Assembly (NCBI GenBank): GCA_001970955.1 | Contig: MPUH01000069.1 | Coordinates: forward strand, 1 to 64,000 | DNA: 64,000 bases | Direction of reading: 5' to 3' | Source of the DNA: Stentor coeruleus | Lineage: Eukaryota; Ciliophora; Heterotrichea; Heterotrichida; Stentoridae | Shown: piece after piece, positions 1 to 10,247 of the stretch | How positions within the stretch are numbered: position 1 is the first letter of the stretch | Layout of the letters: every line of letters begins with the position of its first letter | The notes under the pieces: model-generated | Seen by the model: the letters and a program-made list of their open reading frames with translations, nothing else | Database searches by the model: none | Told to the model about the DNA's origin: nothing | Program-made: the position numbers and the translations under genes

Positions 1-134
1 ATATATAGGTGGAGTGCTTGGTCTTATAAGGCTTTTGCATAAATAAAAAAAGTGTTCTGATGAATAGGATTAGGCTCTTGAGTTCTCTGAGGACTTTTAT
101 AGATTTTGATCTCCAGTTTGAGTTTAGGGACTTA

Positions 135-286
135 TCCATATGCTGAGCATCCCAAGTTTTCCCACTGAGATTGAGATTTGACTTACTGCTAGAGTTTTCA
201 TTAATACTAATCCATATGCTGAGCATCCCAAGTTTTCCCACTGAGATTGAGATTTGACTTACTGCTAGAGTTTTCATTAATACTAA
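135..286. repeat. perfect 76-bp tandem duplication
   Basis: Two identical 76-bp copies (135-210 and 211-286) lie head to tail, each starting tccatatgctgagc and ending ttaatactaa. No difference is visible between copies, so the duplication is very recent or an assembly stutter. It lies outside any gene. The flanking 1-460 stretch shows no other coding signal on either strand. Confidence 0.9.
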
Positions 287-462
287 ATCATATATCAAAA
301 TACAAAATCATAATTATAATTATAAAAAATGCAAATCTTATTTTAAAATAAACCCTAGCACTTAATTTTATACATAGTTAGCATAACTCTTCTACTTTTG
401 CCTCAAATGTTAAAGTCAAAAACTTGAAATTATATCAAATTATATAATAGAATATTTTTAAC

Positions 463-1625
463 TCAAGAATACCTGTATAATACATACACCGGCTAGTATA
501 ACAATTTAATCCCATAAAGTCATAAGATCCTTTAAGCAAAGCATTAAAATTAGGAAGTCTCCTTCCTATAATCCTGGAATTCATTTCTTTAGGGTATTGA
601 CCAAAAGCTTGAAGATTTGTAAACCAAGCATAAGAAAAAGCTACAGATGCATCTAAAGCCTTATGATCTTCAGGATTAAAAATATTCCAAGGTATCACAT
701 ATCCACTATTAATAGTCATGCCAATTTCCCCTTGCATTTCTGATGCTTATTCCTATAAGTTTGTACAGCTAAATCATGAGATATAAGTGCATGATGAGCT
801 ATAATATAAGATTCAGTACTTGAATTACCTTCATCACCAATAGACTCATACCAAGAATTTATTATAGGACTACACCTTCCTGGAGTATGAAGTTTAAAGT
901 GGGTAACAGTCAAGGCGGCATGGTTTAAACCCTGCCCGATCGAGGTTTGCTTGTCCTACGATCTCTTTCTTTAGGCAGATTCGGTATATTAAACCACTGT
1001 TGTCGCTGGTTATGTGACTCTTTATTTGGTTCAGGAGGTCTTTACTGTTTCTTTTCATTAAGCATGAACCCTACTCTATAACCAATCAAAGGAAAAAATT
1101 GAATTTCATTCATAGTAATCCAGTGCTTGACTCTGTCTCTAAATGATTTAAAATATAAATTTGCATAGTTATTGAATTTATGGACGACATCTGGGCTAAG
1201 CCATTCTTTGGTTTTTAAAATTATTACAAGTTTGAAGAAGGTCCCAATGGAACAAAGTAACCCAAGACTGTATTCAGCTGAGATAAGGGCGTTAAAAAGT
1301 TGATTGTAAAAGTCTAAACTAGCTAGGTTTATGTTGTTGATGTCTTCAATTGGGAAAATTCTGGTCCATGAGATAGAAAGGGATATTTTTTACATAATCT
1401 GCTTTCTCATACAAAAATGATTTTTTTAATGTTTTTAAAGAAAATCTGAATGTCTTGAGAATAACGATGGTAGAAGTTATCAGCTACAGCAGTCTGGTTA
1501 AAGCAATTTTTCCTGGACAATTTTAGAAATAGTCCCAGCTGCACGGTTCACAACTTGAAAAACTGCATTGCTCTTCCCATTCAAAGTCCTTAGGTAGCAA
1601 ACTTGCACAGCAAGATACAATAAGT
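463..1625 (-). pseudogene. decayed family 1 glycosidase copy
   Basis: This is a broken relative of the intact GH1 gene next to it (1761-3329), same strand. Read on the minus strand, pieces align in order: the N-terminal LLPKDFEW segment near 1590, a middle segment with TPGRCSP and NSSTESYI near 800-880, and a segment with KGSYDFMGL near 510-540. The pieces lie in different frames and contain stops. The acid/base region (TMNE in the live gene) reads MNEIQ in the relic near 1110. The last third of the enzyme, including the ENG nucleophile motif, is missing. A roughly 170-bp insert separates two of the pieces. It is a host gene duplicate that died by indels, stops, 3' truncation and insertion. 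Confidence 0.85.
892..1061. other. GC-richer insert in glycosidase relic
   Basis: About 170 bp with no counterpart in the intact paralogue interrupt the relic. The insert is flanked by near-identical 7-bp words (gtatgaa at 885-891, gcatgaa at 1062-1068), which could be a target-site duplication. It is clearly richer in G+C than its surroundings and contains a near-palindrome at 917-936 centred on GGTTTAAACC. No reading frame, terminal inverted repeat or clear poly-A tail is seen. It could be a short interspersed element, a non-autonomous DNA element or a filler fragment; I do not recognise the family. Confidence 0.5.
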
Positions 1626-1760
1626 ATAATCACAAGTTCAGGAATCATAAATTATATCTGTATAAAACTTATAAGCGTTATTTTACTTATTTATAAACAT
1701 TCTAGTCATACTATAATATATAAAGTATAACTAATCTTATAAATTATCTAATGCTTTTAC

Positions 1761-3329
1761 TTATGATAGCTTATTAGTCAATAGCATTTTTTTATATGAA
1801 AAATAAGCATTTTTTAAGTCTTTTGGGGTTTTTGATTGGCCTAAGTACTCTATTAAATTCTGATACATATATCCTGAATCTTTGATTGTTCTTGTAAGAT
1901 TATTGCTATAATCAACATAGGTAATGCCAAATCTTATGTTGTAGCCTGCAGACCATTCGAAATTATCGAGTAAAGACCAGACAAAATAGCCTTTTACGTT
2001 AACTTTATCATTTAGGATTGAGTCAACCATTTCCATTACATGATCGAAAATGTAGTTCATTCGGAATGTATCATTTATTGCTAGGGATACTGGCATTGAA
2101 CCTTCTCCAGGACAGCTGGCTCCATTTTCGAATATGTAGATGTATGGGTTGCTGTAGCGATTTTTTATCCATTTAAGCATACCTCGCAATCCTGGAGGAT
2201 AGACATAAAGCCAGCTTGAGTCTCCTGCAGGGCCAATTTGGTGCCCACTGGCATTATACGAGTATGGTATGAACCTTCCATCATTTATGTAGCAATTTCC
2301 AGGAACGTTGTTAGACTTAACATACCTGCTTGTATAATAATTGAGTCCCATAAAATCATAAGACCCCTTAACAAGTTCTTTAGTAGTCTCATTGAACTCT
2401 GGAAGCCTTCCTCCATCAATCCTATCACTCATCTCCTGAGGATATCTTCCAAAAACTAAAGGATCAGCAAACCAGCCATATTGAAAATTCAAAGCAACCT
2501 CAACTGATTGCCAGTCTTCAATACTCGATACATTATACGGAAGTGCAAAAGCGCTAGTAATAGTCATACCAATCTTCCCACCTTGGACCTTCTGATACTT
2601 ATCTCTATAAGTTCTAACCGCTAAAGCATGAGCAATGATTGCATTATGAGCAACAATATAAGGTTCAGTACTCGAATTCCCTCCTCCACCAATATCCATA
2701 CACCAACTACCAAAATTTGCGCTACATCTTCCAGGAGCATGAACACCCATCCCATAGCCATTCCAAGCAAAAGTCTGTATTTCATTCATAGTAATCCAAT
2801 TCTTAACCCTATCTCCGAAGGTCTTAAAGCAAAAATCCGCATAAAAATTGAACAAATTCGGCACATCAGGATTAAGCCATGTACTTTGAGAAGTTTGATT
2901 ATTATACGCTTGAGGAAGATCCCAATGATAAAGTGTTACCCATGGGGTAATATGTGCTGAAATAAGCGAATTTATTAGATTGTTATAGAATTCTACACCT
3001 TCGGGATTTGGTAAACTAGAGTTTCCTTCAGGGAAAATTCGTGTCCAGGATAGTGAAAGACGGAAATTTTTTATTCCAAGGTCTTGCATTATTTGTATAT
3101 CTTGTAGGTATCGGTTATAGAAGTCATCAGCTATATGAGCAGTTTGGTTTTGGTAGATACGACCTGGGAAGTTTTGAAAGAAATCCCAGATGCACTCCCC
3201 TCGGCCTGAGATGTTGTAAGCACCTTCTACTTGGAATGCTGCGGTCGCTGTGCCCCATTTAAAATCTTTTGGGAGGACTGAACTTTGGCTTAGAAGGAGT
3301 GTTGCTAATAAGATTATGTAATATTGCAT
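1761..3329 (-). CDS. secreted family 1 beta-glucosidase-like glycosidase
   Basis: A 522-residue glycoside hydrolase family 1 enzyme, expected to hydrolyse beta-glycosides with retention of configuration. The N terminus (MQYYIILLATLLLSQSS) is a signal peptide, so the enzyme should act in the secretory or lysosomal/food-vacuole route. Family landmarks appear in order: FKWGTATAAFQVEGAYN near residue 30, WDLPQAY, the acid/base glutamate E183 in TMNEI, and the nucleophile E401 in IFENG. Length is normal for a single GH1 domain. The longer frame to 3425 was rejected as start because the signal peptide begins at 3329. Several NxS/T sites suggest glycosylation. A decayed tandem copy lies immediately downstream. 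Exact substrate cannot be told from sequence. Confidence 0.95.
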   Translation of the reverse strand: MQYYIILLATLLLSQSSVLPKDFKWGTATAAFQVEGAYNISGRGECIWDFFQNFPGRIYQNQTAHIADDFYNRYLQDIQIMQDLGIKNFRLSLSWTRIFPEGNSSLPNPEGVEFYNNLINSLISAHITPWVTLYHWDLPQAYNNQTSQSTWLNPDVPNLFNFYADFCFKTFGDRVKNWITMNEIQTFAWNGYGMGVHAPGRCSANFGSWCMDIGGGGNSSTEPYIVAHNAIIAHALAVRTYRDKYQKVQGGKIGMTITSAFALPYNVSSIEDWQSVEVALNFQYGWFADPLVFGRYPQEMSDRIDGGRLPEFNETTKELVKGSYDFMGLNYYTSRYVKSNNVPGNCYINDGRFIPYSYNASGHQIGPAGDSSWLYVYPPGLRGMLKWIKNRYSNPYIYIFENGASCPGEGSMPVSLAINDTFRMNYIFDHVMEMVDSILNDKVNVKGYFVWSLLDNFEWSAGYNIRFGITYVDYSNNLTRTIKDSGYMYQNLIEYLGQSKTPKDLKNAYFSYKKMLLTNKLS

Positions 3330-3481
3330 TATAATAAAGTAAATGCGATTTTTATAAGTGCCAATAGAAAGGTGCACTTTTACTTGCAATTGTGGTGAGA
3401 TATATAAAAAGTATTTATATGCCAAAATATTATTTTACAAATTTATTAGTATAGCTTAAGATAGCTTCTTTCCCTTTAAAG

Positions 3482-4636
3482 TCATCTCAAATACTCGCTA
3501 ACGTCGATATTTTCCCTTTTATCTATTTTCAACTTCTCATTTCTCAGAGTTATAAACACATTCTCTAACTCAGTAATAAATTTACTATTTAGTATCCACA
3601 GTAGCTTATCTCCATTATTATTTTCTATAATAATTCGTTCTGCGCTTTCAGTTATTGTCAAACATTTAATAATTTTAACATCAAGCCTATATACAAACTT
3701 ATAATCAATTTCTAAACAGTAAAAAGCTTTACTTGTTAAAATAGCCATGAAATCTAATAATTTCCCATTATGAACCGTTTTCCCTTTTTTGATGTAATTA
3801 ATATTTTCCGCTATTTCACCATTTTGTATAACCACATTACTAACATTTAGAGTCTCTTCACTAGTTAAAAAATGCACAAGTGTTGGGGGAATATTATTAA
3901 ATTTGCTTTTAAACTGGCTTTTAGGGTATGAAATAATTGGAATATACCTTTTGGCTATATATCTAAACATAGTCTGAATACAATTATGTATATCTTCAAT
4001 ATTTGGAGACTCAATCCAAAGATCACCTAATAGCTCACTATTCATCATATGTAAATTTATAGCACAAATATCATCTTGTATTAGAATTATATCTATGGTT
4101 TCAAGGCGAATTCGTCTGAAAATATAATTTAAGTCATCACATTTTAATATATAAATTGCACAATTGCTTATTAGAAGAGCCCTTTGTGCTAATGAATTCT
4201 CGCTACTTTTTATATCAACTAAGGAAAACCCTTCAAAAACTTCTTCTTCGCCTTCAATAATATCATCGCTGAATGTTTGGAAAAGTCGAAGGATTTTTTC
4301 TTGTTCTGCTTGAGATAAATCTTCAGCTTCAGTAATATCATATTCAAGCTCATCCACTAAACTTTCGTTAAAATCAACTAATTTTATTAGGTTTTTGGAA
4401 GTGGGTGTTATGGTGTTTAAATGAGTATCATTGGGCATTGGTAATTTAGAATTCTTAAGGCTTAAGGCTGATTGTGGGCGTTGAGTGTCTGTTGTTGAAG
4501 TTTGTAACTTTTTTGGAGTTTTTTGGGTTTTTTGGGTTTTTGAAGGGCTCTGGTTATGAGCTTTGGAGGTTTTCAATCCGAGAGAAGGCTGCTCTTCAGC
4601 TTTTTTGCGTCTATCGGTGCAGCAAACATTGCCCAT
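3482..4636 (-). CDS. N-acylated protein with two PH/TH1-like domains
   Basis: A 384-residue protein beginning MGNVCC, a textbook N-myristoylation (Gly2) plus palmitoylation (Cys5, Cys6) signal, so membrane attachment is likely. A Ser/Thr/Lys-rich linker (about 10-80) and an acidic stretch (about 90-135) follow. Residues about 151-235 (RALLISNCAIYIL...) and about 265-372 (LLDFMAILTSKAFYCLEI...) both look like a myosin-I-tail/PH-like fold, with alternating hydrophobic strands and a closing helix. This domain call is by pattern only. The gene ends in TGA, the only clear TGA terminator noted in the window. I do not recognise an orthologue. Confidence 0.75.
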   Translation of the reverse strand: MGNVCCTDRRKKAEEQPSLGLKTSKAHNQSPSKTQKTQKTPKKLQTSTTDTQRPQSALSLKNSKLPMPNDTHLNTITPTSKNLIKLVDFNESLVDELEYDITEAEDLSQAEQEKILRLFQTFSDDIIEGEEEVFEGFSLVDIKSSENSLAQRALLISNCAIYILKCDDLNYIFRRIRLETIDIILIQDDICAINLHMMNSELLGDLWIESPNIEDIHNCIQTMFRYIAKRYIPIISYPKSQFKSKFNNIPPTLVHFLTSEETLNVSNVVIQNGEIAENINYIKKGKTVHNGKLLDFMAILTSKAFYCLEIDYKFVYRLDVKIIKCLTITESAERIIIENNNGDKLLWILNSKFITELENVFITLRNEKLKIDKRENIDVSEYLR

Positions 4637-4877
4637 ATGCTATGATTTAATATTGAATTTGGTATATTAAGAACTATGTAAAGGTGAAGATACTTTTATA
4701 TATGGATGAAACAAGGCTATTTATAATTCTCCTTTTTATTACTCTAAATCAGATTTGATGATTTCTATATATTAACTAACGAAGCTTTATATAATTCTAT
4801 ATCTCTTATAAGCTTTATTCATATACACTATAAAAACTTATGAAATCCTTTAAGTATCACAACTAAATTAATTACGT

Positions 4878-6842
4878 CTATAAGTTTTCTTCCACAAATC
4901 TCTTAATATCTTCAATCTTCTGTATCAAATCCTCTCGTTCACCATCCAGCCTCATCCTATCTGCATCAATTTCCATAGTCTTCCTATCCAAACACTCACT
5001 TTTCCTTCTCACTACTGTCTGAACTTTTTCAATCTCCACACATTTCCCTTCCAATGCTTTTCCTTTAGCCTCAAGTTCCTTTTTCGTCCTATTCAAATTC
5101 ATCCTTTCATTCTTAACAATTTCCAAATACTCCTTATCATTACTACACTTTTCCAAATTACTTCTTATCCATTTCTCCTTTTTAGCCAATTCCTCTTCTT
5201 TTCCTGCAAGTCTTACTTCTCTTAACAGCAAACTTTTTGTTTCCTTTTCTATGATTTCATCAGTTTCAAAGTTTTTTTTCATATCAACATTATAAAAATC
5301 ATCTGATTTCATATGCGCATGGAGTTCTAATCGCTCAGTTGTTGGAGTTAATGCTGAACTTCTTCCCTGAGGTATAGGGAAATTTATAGGAGAAGGTGGA
5401 GTATATGTTGTTGATCTATTATGAACTGGAGCTATTGAGAACTGAACTGGGGTCATTGCTGATCGTTTTACTGTGGATAAAGTTTGGGTAAAAGGAGTGG
5501 AAGGGATTATTGATCTATGAGAAGCAGAAAGTGGATTGTGAGGAAGAGGATATTTTATACCCATGACGTTCTGCATGTTAGAAACAGCGCTTTTGAGTTT
5601 TGTCGTCCTGCGAGAGGATTGGTTTACAAGTTTTTCAGATCTGAGGATTTGGATTCGGGTTTTGATACGGTTGATGCGTGTTTGGAGTGAGTCTTTTTTA
5701 TCAGGTGATACTATAAAAAGCTGTGACTCAAGGTCTTTTAGTTCGGCTTCGAGAGATTTCTGCTCGTCTTCTTCGTTAATGAATGACTGCTCAACACTTG
5801 TAAAACTATTATTCATCGACATATACGAGCTGTGATTCGCGACCTCACTTTTTTCACTCAACTTGTCAACAATTTTCCTTAACCCTTCTGCCCATACCAT
5901 AAACTTTCTCCTCTTATCATCTAAATCCTCTGAGTTCTTCTCAATTCTCTCCTTCTCTTTTAATAGCCTTGCCCTTTCTTCTTTCAGCTTAAAAAATTCA
6001 CTTTTATTATCCCTATCTTTAATCTGAACCTCATGAATCTTTTCTTTAAGTTGCCCTTTTAAGACTTTTATTTCATTTTTACCCCATTCAAGCTCTTTTT
6101 TCAAAGTTCTTTGTTCAAGTGTATTAGCTCTATATGACTGCAATTGTAAATCTTGTAAAAAACTGGATTTTTTAAACGAATCTGTAGGAACAATATTTGC
6201 TATGTTGCTATAAACTGAATTTTCATAAGCTTTTTGCATAGAATGTTCATAGTTTTTGCACATGTCTATAAAGCTGTTAGGGAAATCATATGATTTTTTT
6301 ATGGTTTCTGTAATTGGGAGGAAAAGCTTGCTGATTTCAGGTTTTTTACCTATATAAAAGTCTTTGTCTAAAATTGATAAAGTAAAAGCGCTGTTGCCAA
6401 TATGCAGAGTTGAGTTTTTTATTTTGAGGATTTCAAAGTTTTGAATAATTTTATATGAGTCATCTATAAGTTGTTTAAGATCATAAATTGTGCATTCGAT
6501 TTTGTTATGCATGAGCTTTAGAAGAGCTTGTGAAATTGAATCTATCGAATCTTTTGGTATTGGGACCTTAAGCTTCCTTTCGAGTTCTTCAGCAAAGATT
6601 TTGAAAAACTTAGCTTTATCTTGGAGGAATTTCAGTTCAGAGTTCAGACTAAAGTCTTGTTCCCACAGTTCGATATCTGCATTTGGGTCATTTAAAGCTT
6701 TGTTAGGGTTTTTATCAGCTTGTGGAGGGATGTCAAAACTGATACTGTCAGAGTCTATGTTTGAAAGAGAACTTTCTCTGGAAATACGTTTTGGGGCTTG
6801 TTGTTCCATAGGCGATTTGAAATATTTATTTAATTCTATCAT
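4878..6842 (-). CDS. coiled-coil protein, paralogue of the 8.4-10.2 kb gene
   Basis: A 654-residue protein dominated by charged heptads. Layout: a serine-rich start (1-45), a folded-looking N-terminal part (about 60-210), a first coiled coil (about 235-330), a short helical hairpin (about 365-425, with LQTRINRIKTRI), a Ser/Thr/Pro linker (430-510), and a C-terminal coiled coil (520-654). ATG at 6842 is chosen over an upstream TTG. The same order of parts, and matching segments such as NERMNLNRTKKELEAKGKALE against NEQRNLKILRKDLEKRQKMLE, recur in the gene at 8352-10247, so the two are diverged duplicates. Such proteins in ciliates are usually cytoskeletal, but nothing here proves it. Confidence 0.85.
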   Translation of the reverse strand: MIELNKYFKSPMEQQAPKRISRESSLSNIDSDSISFDIPPQADKNPNKALNDPNADIELWEQDFSLNSELKFLQDKAKFFKIFAEELERKLKVPIPKDSIDSISQALLKLMHNKIECTIYDLKQLIDDSYKIIQNFEILKIKNSTLHIGNSAFTLSILDKDFYIGKKPEISKLFLPITETIKKSYDFPNSFIDMCKNYEHSMQKAYENSVYSNIANIVPTDSFKKSSFLQDLQLQSYRANTLEQRTLKKELEWGKNEIKVLKGQLKEKIHEVQIKDRDNKSEFFKLKEERARLLKEKERIEKNSEDLDDKRRKFMVWAEGLRKIVDKLSEKSEVANHSSYMSMNNSFTSVEQSFINEEDEQKSLEAELKDLESQLFIVSPDKKDSLQTRINRIKTRIQILRSEKLVNQSSRRTTKLKSAVSNMQNVMGIKYPLPHNPLSASHRSIIPSTPFTQTLSTVKRSAMTPVQFSIAPVHNRSTTYTPPSPINFPIPQGRSSALTPTTERLELHAHMKSDDFYNVDMKKNFETDEIIEKETKSLLLREVRLAGKEEELAKKEKWIRSNLEKCSNDKEYLEIVKNERMNLNRTKKELEAKGKALEGKCVEIEKVQTVVRRKSECLDRKTMEIDADRMRLDGEREDLIQKIEDIKRFVEENL

Positions 6843-7319
6843 GCTTATAAGCAAGCTTACTAACTTGCTATTAGGCTTTTATAGGATTTTTTTTAGATTT
6901 TATTATAAGGGCTAACTAGATAAGGGGATTCTTAGATGGGAGTAGAAGGGGAATGATCAGATCTCATGCTAAAGGAGGAAATTTAGGATTTTTAGAGAAG
7001 GCTTTAATGAAAAAACCACAAAGGCTTAGAGATTATTATTTTAGATGTATTTAGGCTTATAGGAAGGTTTATAGGACCTTTGCAAGCAGTGGAAGAATGT
7101 TTTATATAGTCAGTATTACCCAATGCGATCACAGATCATTTAAGTAAAAACTAATCATCACCATGAATAATTATTATGCTATCAAAAAAAAAATGTTCAA
7201 ATAGCCAAAAGCCTAAAAGCCTTTACCAGCAAATCCTCATCACCCAGTATTATTAATTAGCACCCTTAGCATAAATATAATTAATAATCCATGAATTTAT
7301 ATATAAACTCATACTATTC

Positions 7320-8130
7320 TTAAGTGGCGACCATTCCCTATCTCTCTTCCCTACTATTCTAAATACCAAAATTATTGGCTCTTCCTTTATATGAAGCTGC
7401 CTTTCTAGTCTATTAAGAGTTCATAAATCCAATTAATCATTCCAGTCCTCTAATGCCAGCAGGATTTTACCACAATGCTTTTTAGGTTTATGCTATATCA
7501 TAAAATCACACAGTTCAAAGCATTAAAATTATCTTTAATATCAGGAACACTATTGTCTTCCCTTCCAGCTATATGCAAATGTAAGAGTTTTTTAACTTCC
7601 CCACTGTTTGTTTCTTTAATAATAATTAGCCTTTTAAGCGTGCTTCTTTAACTATTTCAACTTCTACATCTTTGTAAGAATAGGATCTGTATATAAAACA
7701 TTTTTATATGTCCCTTTCTATATAGTTGCAGCAAATCATTATAAAAGAAACACTTTGCTCCAATACAATTTTCCAAATGAAAAGGCAGTATTTGGTATCG
7801 GTCCTTAAGCAGTAACTATGCAGATATTTTATATTTGTGTGTCTGTATTGTCGTCTAAGGGCTTGCTATAATCTATAAACTTTGCTAGATGATATTTTCT
7901 AAAGAACTTCAAGTTTCAAGATCATAAGCTGGGATATGAAGCTAGCGTTTATGTATTTGTCCATTTGAAATTTTTACGCTTGCATCTCAATAGGGAACTA
8001 TGTCATTATATTTGTTTAAAGAATTATTATGTGGATAGTTTAGTAAATACTCAGCATGAGCTTTGATTTCGGTGATCTTTTTTAAAATCTTATATTCTAA
8101 ATGCTTGTCTCGAGCTTTGCTGTTGTATAA
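7320..8130 (-). pseudogene. protein tyrosine phosphatase relic
   Basis: On the minus strand a classical tyrosine phosphatase domain can be followed in pieces through several frames: SLNKYNDIVPY near 8000, YINASFI near 7945, GPIPNTAFS near 7800 (preceded by TAA where the family has Gln), FIWKIVLEQSV near 7770, VKKLLHLHIAGREDNSVPD near 7570 (the WPD-loop region), and the wrecked P-loop CWH-stop-RTGM near 7450 where an active enzyme has HCSAGIGRTG. The last recognisable part is the GMVAT end of the domain at about 7325. Multiple stops and frame changes and loss of the catalytic motif show it is dead. It lies between the two coiled-coil paralogues. No gene is seen from 6855 to 7320. Confidence 0.8.
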
Positions 8131-8351
8131 AAACTTACTTTATGGGATTAACCACTCAACTTTCAGCAGATCTTGCTTTTTATCAATATAACCTGCTGAA
8201 ATATCACTGATAGAATCATAATATTATACACTTTATAATATTTTTTCAATTTTTTAAAATGCTTTGCATGTTTTTTAAATGCTTTTATTGGCTTGTAAGT
8301 TTTTTTATATGTCTTAATTTGATTATATATTAAATTATTTATTTTCATACC

Positions 8352-10247
8352 TTAAATCAAAACTATTCTCCTAGCCCGAGAAAAATCTACCGCAACACAA
8401 TCAAAAAAATCAAAAAGCATTTGAAGCCTATTTTCTAATAAATTTTGCTCTTTAATAAACCCTGTAACTATAGCCACAACCTTACTGAACTCCTTTTCTT
8501 TAGCATGAAATTCTGAGGCTTTATTAGCATTGATTAAAATGTCATTTTCTAACATTTTCTGTCTTTTTTCTAAGTCTTTTCTGAGTATTTTTAAGTTTCT
8601 TTGCTCGTTTTGGATGGCCTGGATAAGGTTTTCTTTTGAAGAACAGTCGCCAAATGATTTTGTCAGCATCATTTCCCGTTTATTAAGTTCTTGTTCTCTT
8701 TCAATAAGGCGGGTTTCTTGAGTTTTTATATATATTTGATATCCTTCAAGACTTGTGGTTTGATTTTCTTTGTTTATTGGAATTTGAGGAAGTAAAGAAC
8801 GTTGTGGTTGAGATGCAATACTATTACGCGAGGTTCTTTGAGAATTTATTGTATTAGTACTGTTGTTACGAGAAAGTTCTTGAAGGGCAAATGCTCTTCG
8901 AGATTCAACTCCTTTAACTCTTGAAGCAAAGATTGTTGACCGCTCAGCTGATGCGTTCATTACACGTAGTGTTTTTAGATGTGATTGCTGGGTTTTCAAA
9001 CGATCAATACGCATTTGTAACGACTCAGTCTTGTCAGTTTTGAGGTCTAAACCTTGTTCTAGTTGATCAATTTCATTTTGCAGTCGGTCCATTTCGCAAT
9101 CGATTTCACTTTTTTTCTGCGGGCTTATACTTTTATCCTCCTCTGGTATAAAAGTGAATTCGGAAATCAAACATTTTATAGTTTCAAGACACTTTTTATT
9201 GTCATCCCTAAGCTTTTCCAGTATTCTTTTCTGTTGAAATAAATTTTCAACATCTTTCACCAATAACATTTTCTGTGTTTGAATCCTCAACTCTTCATTT
9301 TTTAATGAATTTTTTATATTGAATAATTCTGTCTCACTTGCAATCAATTTATTTAGTTTTTGCTGATATTGATCTTTTAATGACATCAATTCGAAGCTCT
9401 GCCATTCTAAGCTATCTAATATTTTTTGTTGTTCTTGCTTCATAAAACATCCTGTGATTTGTTTTTTATTCCCTTGGACTAATATAAAATTTTGATCTAA
9501 TGATTTTAAATGACAAGGTGAAAACTGTTCGTTATATGCGTTTTGCATATCTTTTACTAGTCTTTCTATACTATCTTCTTGAGGGTTTTGGGGATATGAG
9601 ATATTTAAGAGTTCAAGTTTTGGTAGGGAAAAATATTGAAAAAAAGAGTTGGCAATAAAGTCTTTATCGATGTTCATCATATTGTTTTTTCTTATTTTGA
9701 AGGCTATTTTATGGCTCCCTAGGTCTACTGACTGGCTGTTGATACTTTTAAAGTTTTCGTCTCGAAGCTTTTCCAGGATTTTTATAAATTCAATAAGCTC
9801 TTCTTGAGTTATGTCGATTTCTATTAAATTTTCTAATACTTCCTCAGGTATAGATCTTTGTATTCTCCTAATTTCCATACTACGAAAGTCTTCTCTTACC
9901 ATAGAAGCCCGGTCTAGTTCGAGTAGAAAGTCTTCTATGTTTTTATACATGTTTTCTGAATAAAGCTCTTCCTCGTTTTCATCTCCAGAAACTTTAGAAA
10001 ATCCTTGCAATGACTCAATAGAAGGAGAATATAAAAACCTTGAAGCATCTGGAGATGTATGATCATAAGTTAAAGATTGAATCACTTGGTTAAGTCTGTC
10101 AAGCTGATGGCTGATTGACTCTGAATCTTCTTTATTAGAGCAAAAAGATGTACCTGAAGAGAACATGCTAAGCTGCTGTCTAGACATTTTTAAATAATAA
10201 TTTTTCATTTGTAATACCTTCATTTTCTGAAAAATATAATTTTTCAT
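8352..10247 (-). CDS. coiled-coil protein, paralogue of the 4.9-6.8 kb gene
   Basis: Up to 631 residues. The order of parts mirrors its paralogue: low-complexity start, a globular-looking N-terminal segment (about 80-260), coiled coil (about 275-375), a helical hairpin with LQMRIDRLKTQQSHLKTL (about 395-430), a Ser/Arg/Asn linker with SRNS repeats, and a C-terminal coiled coil (about 500-605). Several ATGs compete for the start; ATG at 10247 is the longest, but the one at 10187 (MSRQQLSMFSS) follows a typical AT-rich leader and is equally likely. No known family is recognised. A structural role on a cytoskeletal assembly is an inference from the coiled coils only. Confidence 0.82.
   Translation of the reverse strand: MKNYIFQKMKVLQMKNYYLKMSRQQLSMFSSGTSFCSNKEDSESISHQLDRLNQVIQSLTYDHTSPDASRFLYSPSIESLQGFSKVSGDENEEELYSENMYKNIEDFLLELDRASMVREDFRSMEIRRIQRSIPEEVLENLIEIDITQEELIEFIKILEKLRDENFKSINSQSVDLGSHKIAFKIRKNNMMNIDKDFIANSFFQYFSLPKLELLNISYPQNPQEDSIERLVKDMQNAYNEQFSPCHLKSLDQNFILVQGNKKQITGCFMKQEQQKILDSLEWQSFELMSLKDQYQQKLNKLIASETELFNIKNSLKNEELRIQTQKMLLVKDVENLFQQKRILEKLRDDNKKCLETIKCLISEFTFIPEEDKSISPQKKSEIDCEMDRLQNEIDQLEQGLDLKTDKTESLQMRIDRLKTQQSHLKTLRVMNASAERSTIFASRVKGVESRRAFALQELSRNNSTNTINSQRTSRNSIASQPQRSLLPQIPINKENQTTSLEGYQIYIKTQETRLIEREQELNKREMMLTKSFGDCSSKENLIQAIQNEQRNLKILRKDLEKRQKMLENDILINANKASEFHAKEKEFSKVVAIVTGFIKEQNLLENRLQMLFDFFDCVAVDFSRARRIVLI

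Noticed and set aside
892-1061. tRNA or rRNA fragment as the source of the GC-richer insert
   Set aside because: No cloverleaf or known rRNA segment could be matched; A- and B-box-like words are too weak.
8163-8348. 61-codon minus-strand frame after the 8352 gene
   Set aside because: Lys/Ile/Tyr low-complexity, no family, lies at the edge of the phosphatase relic.
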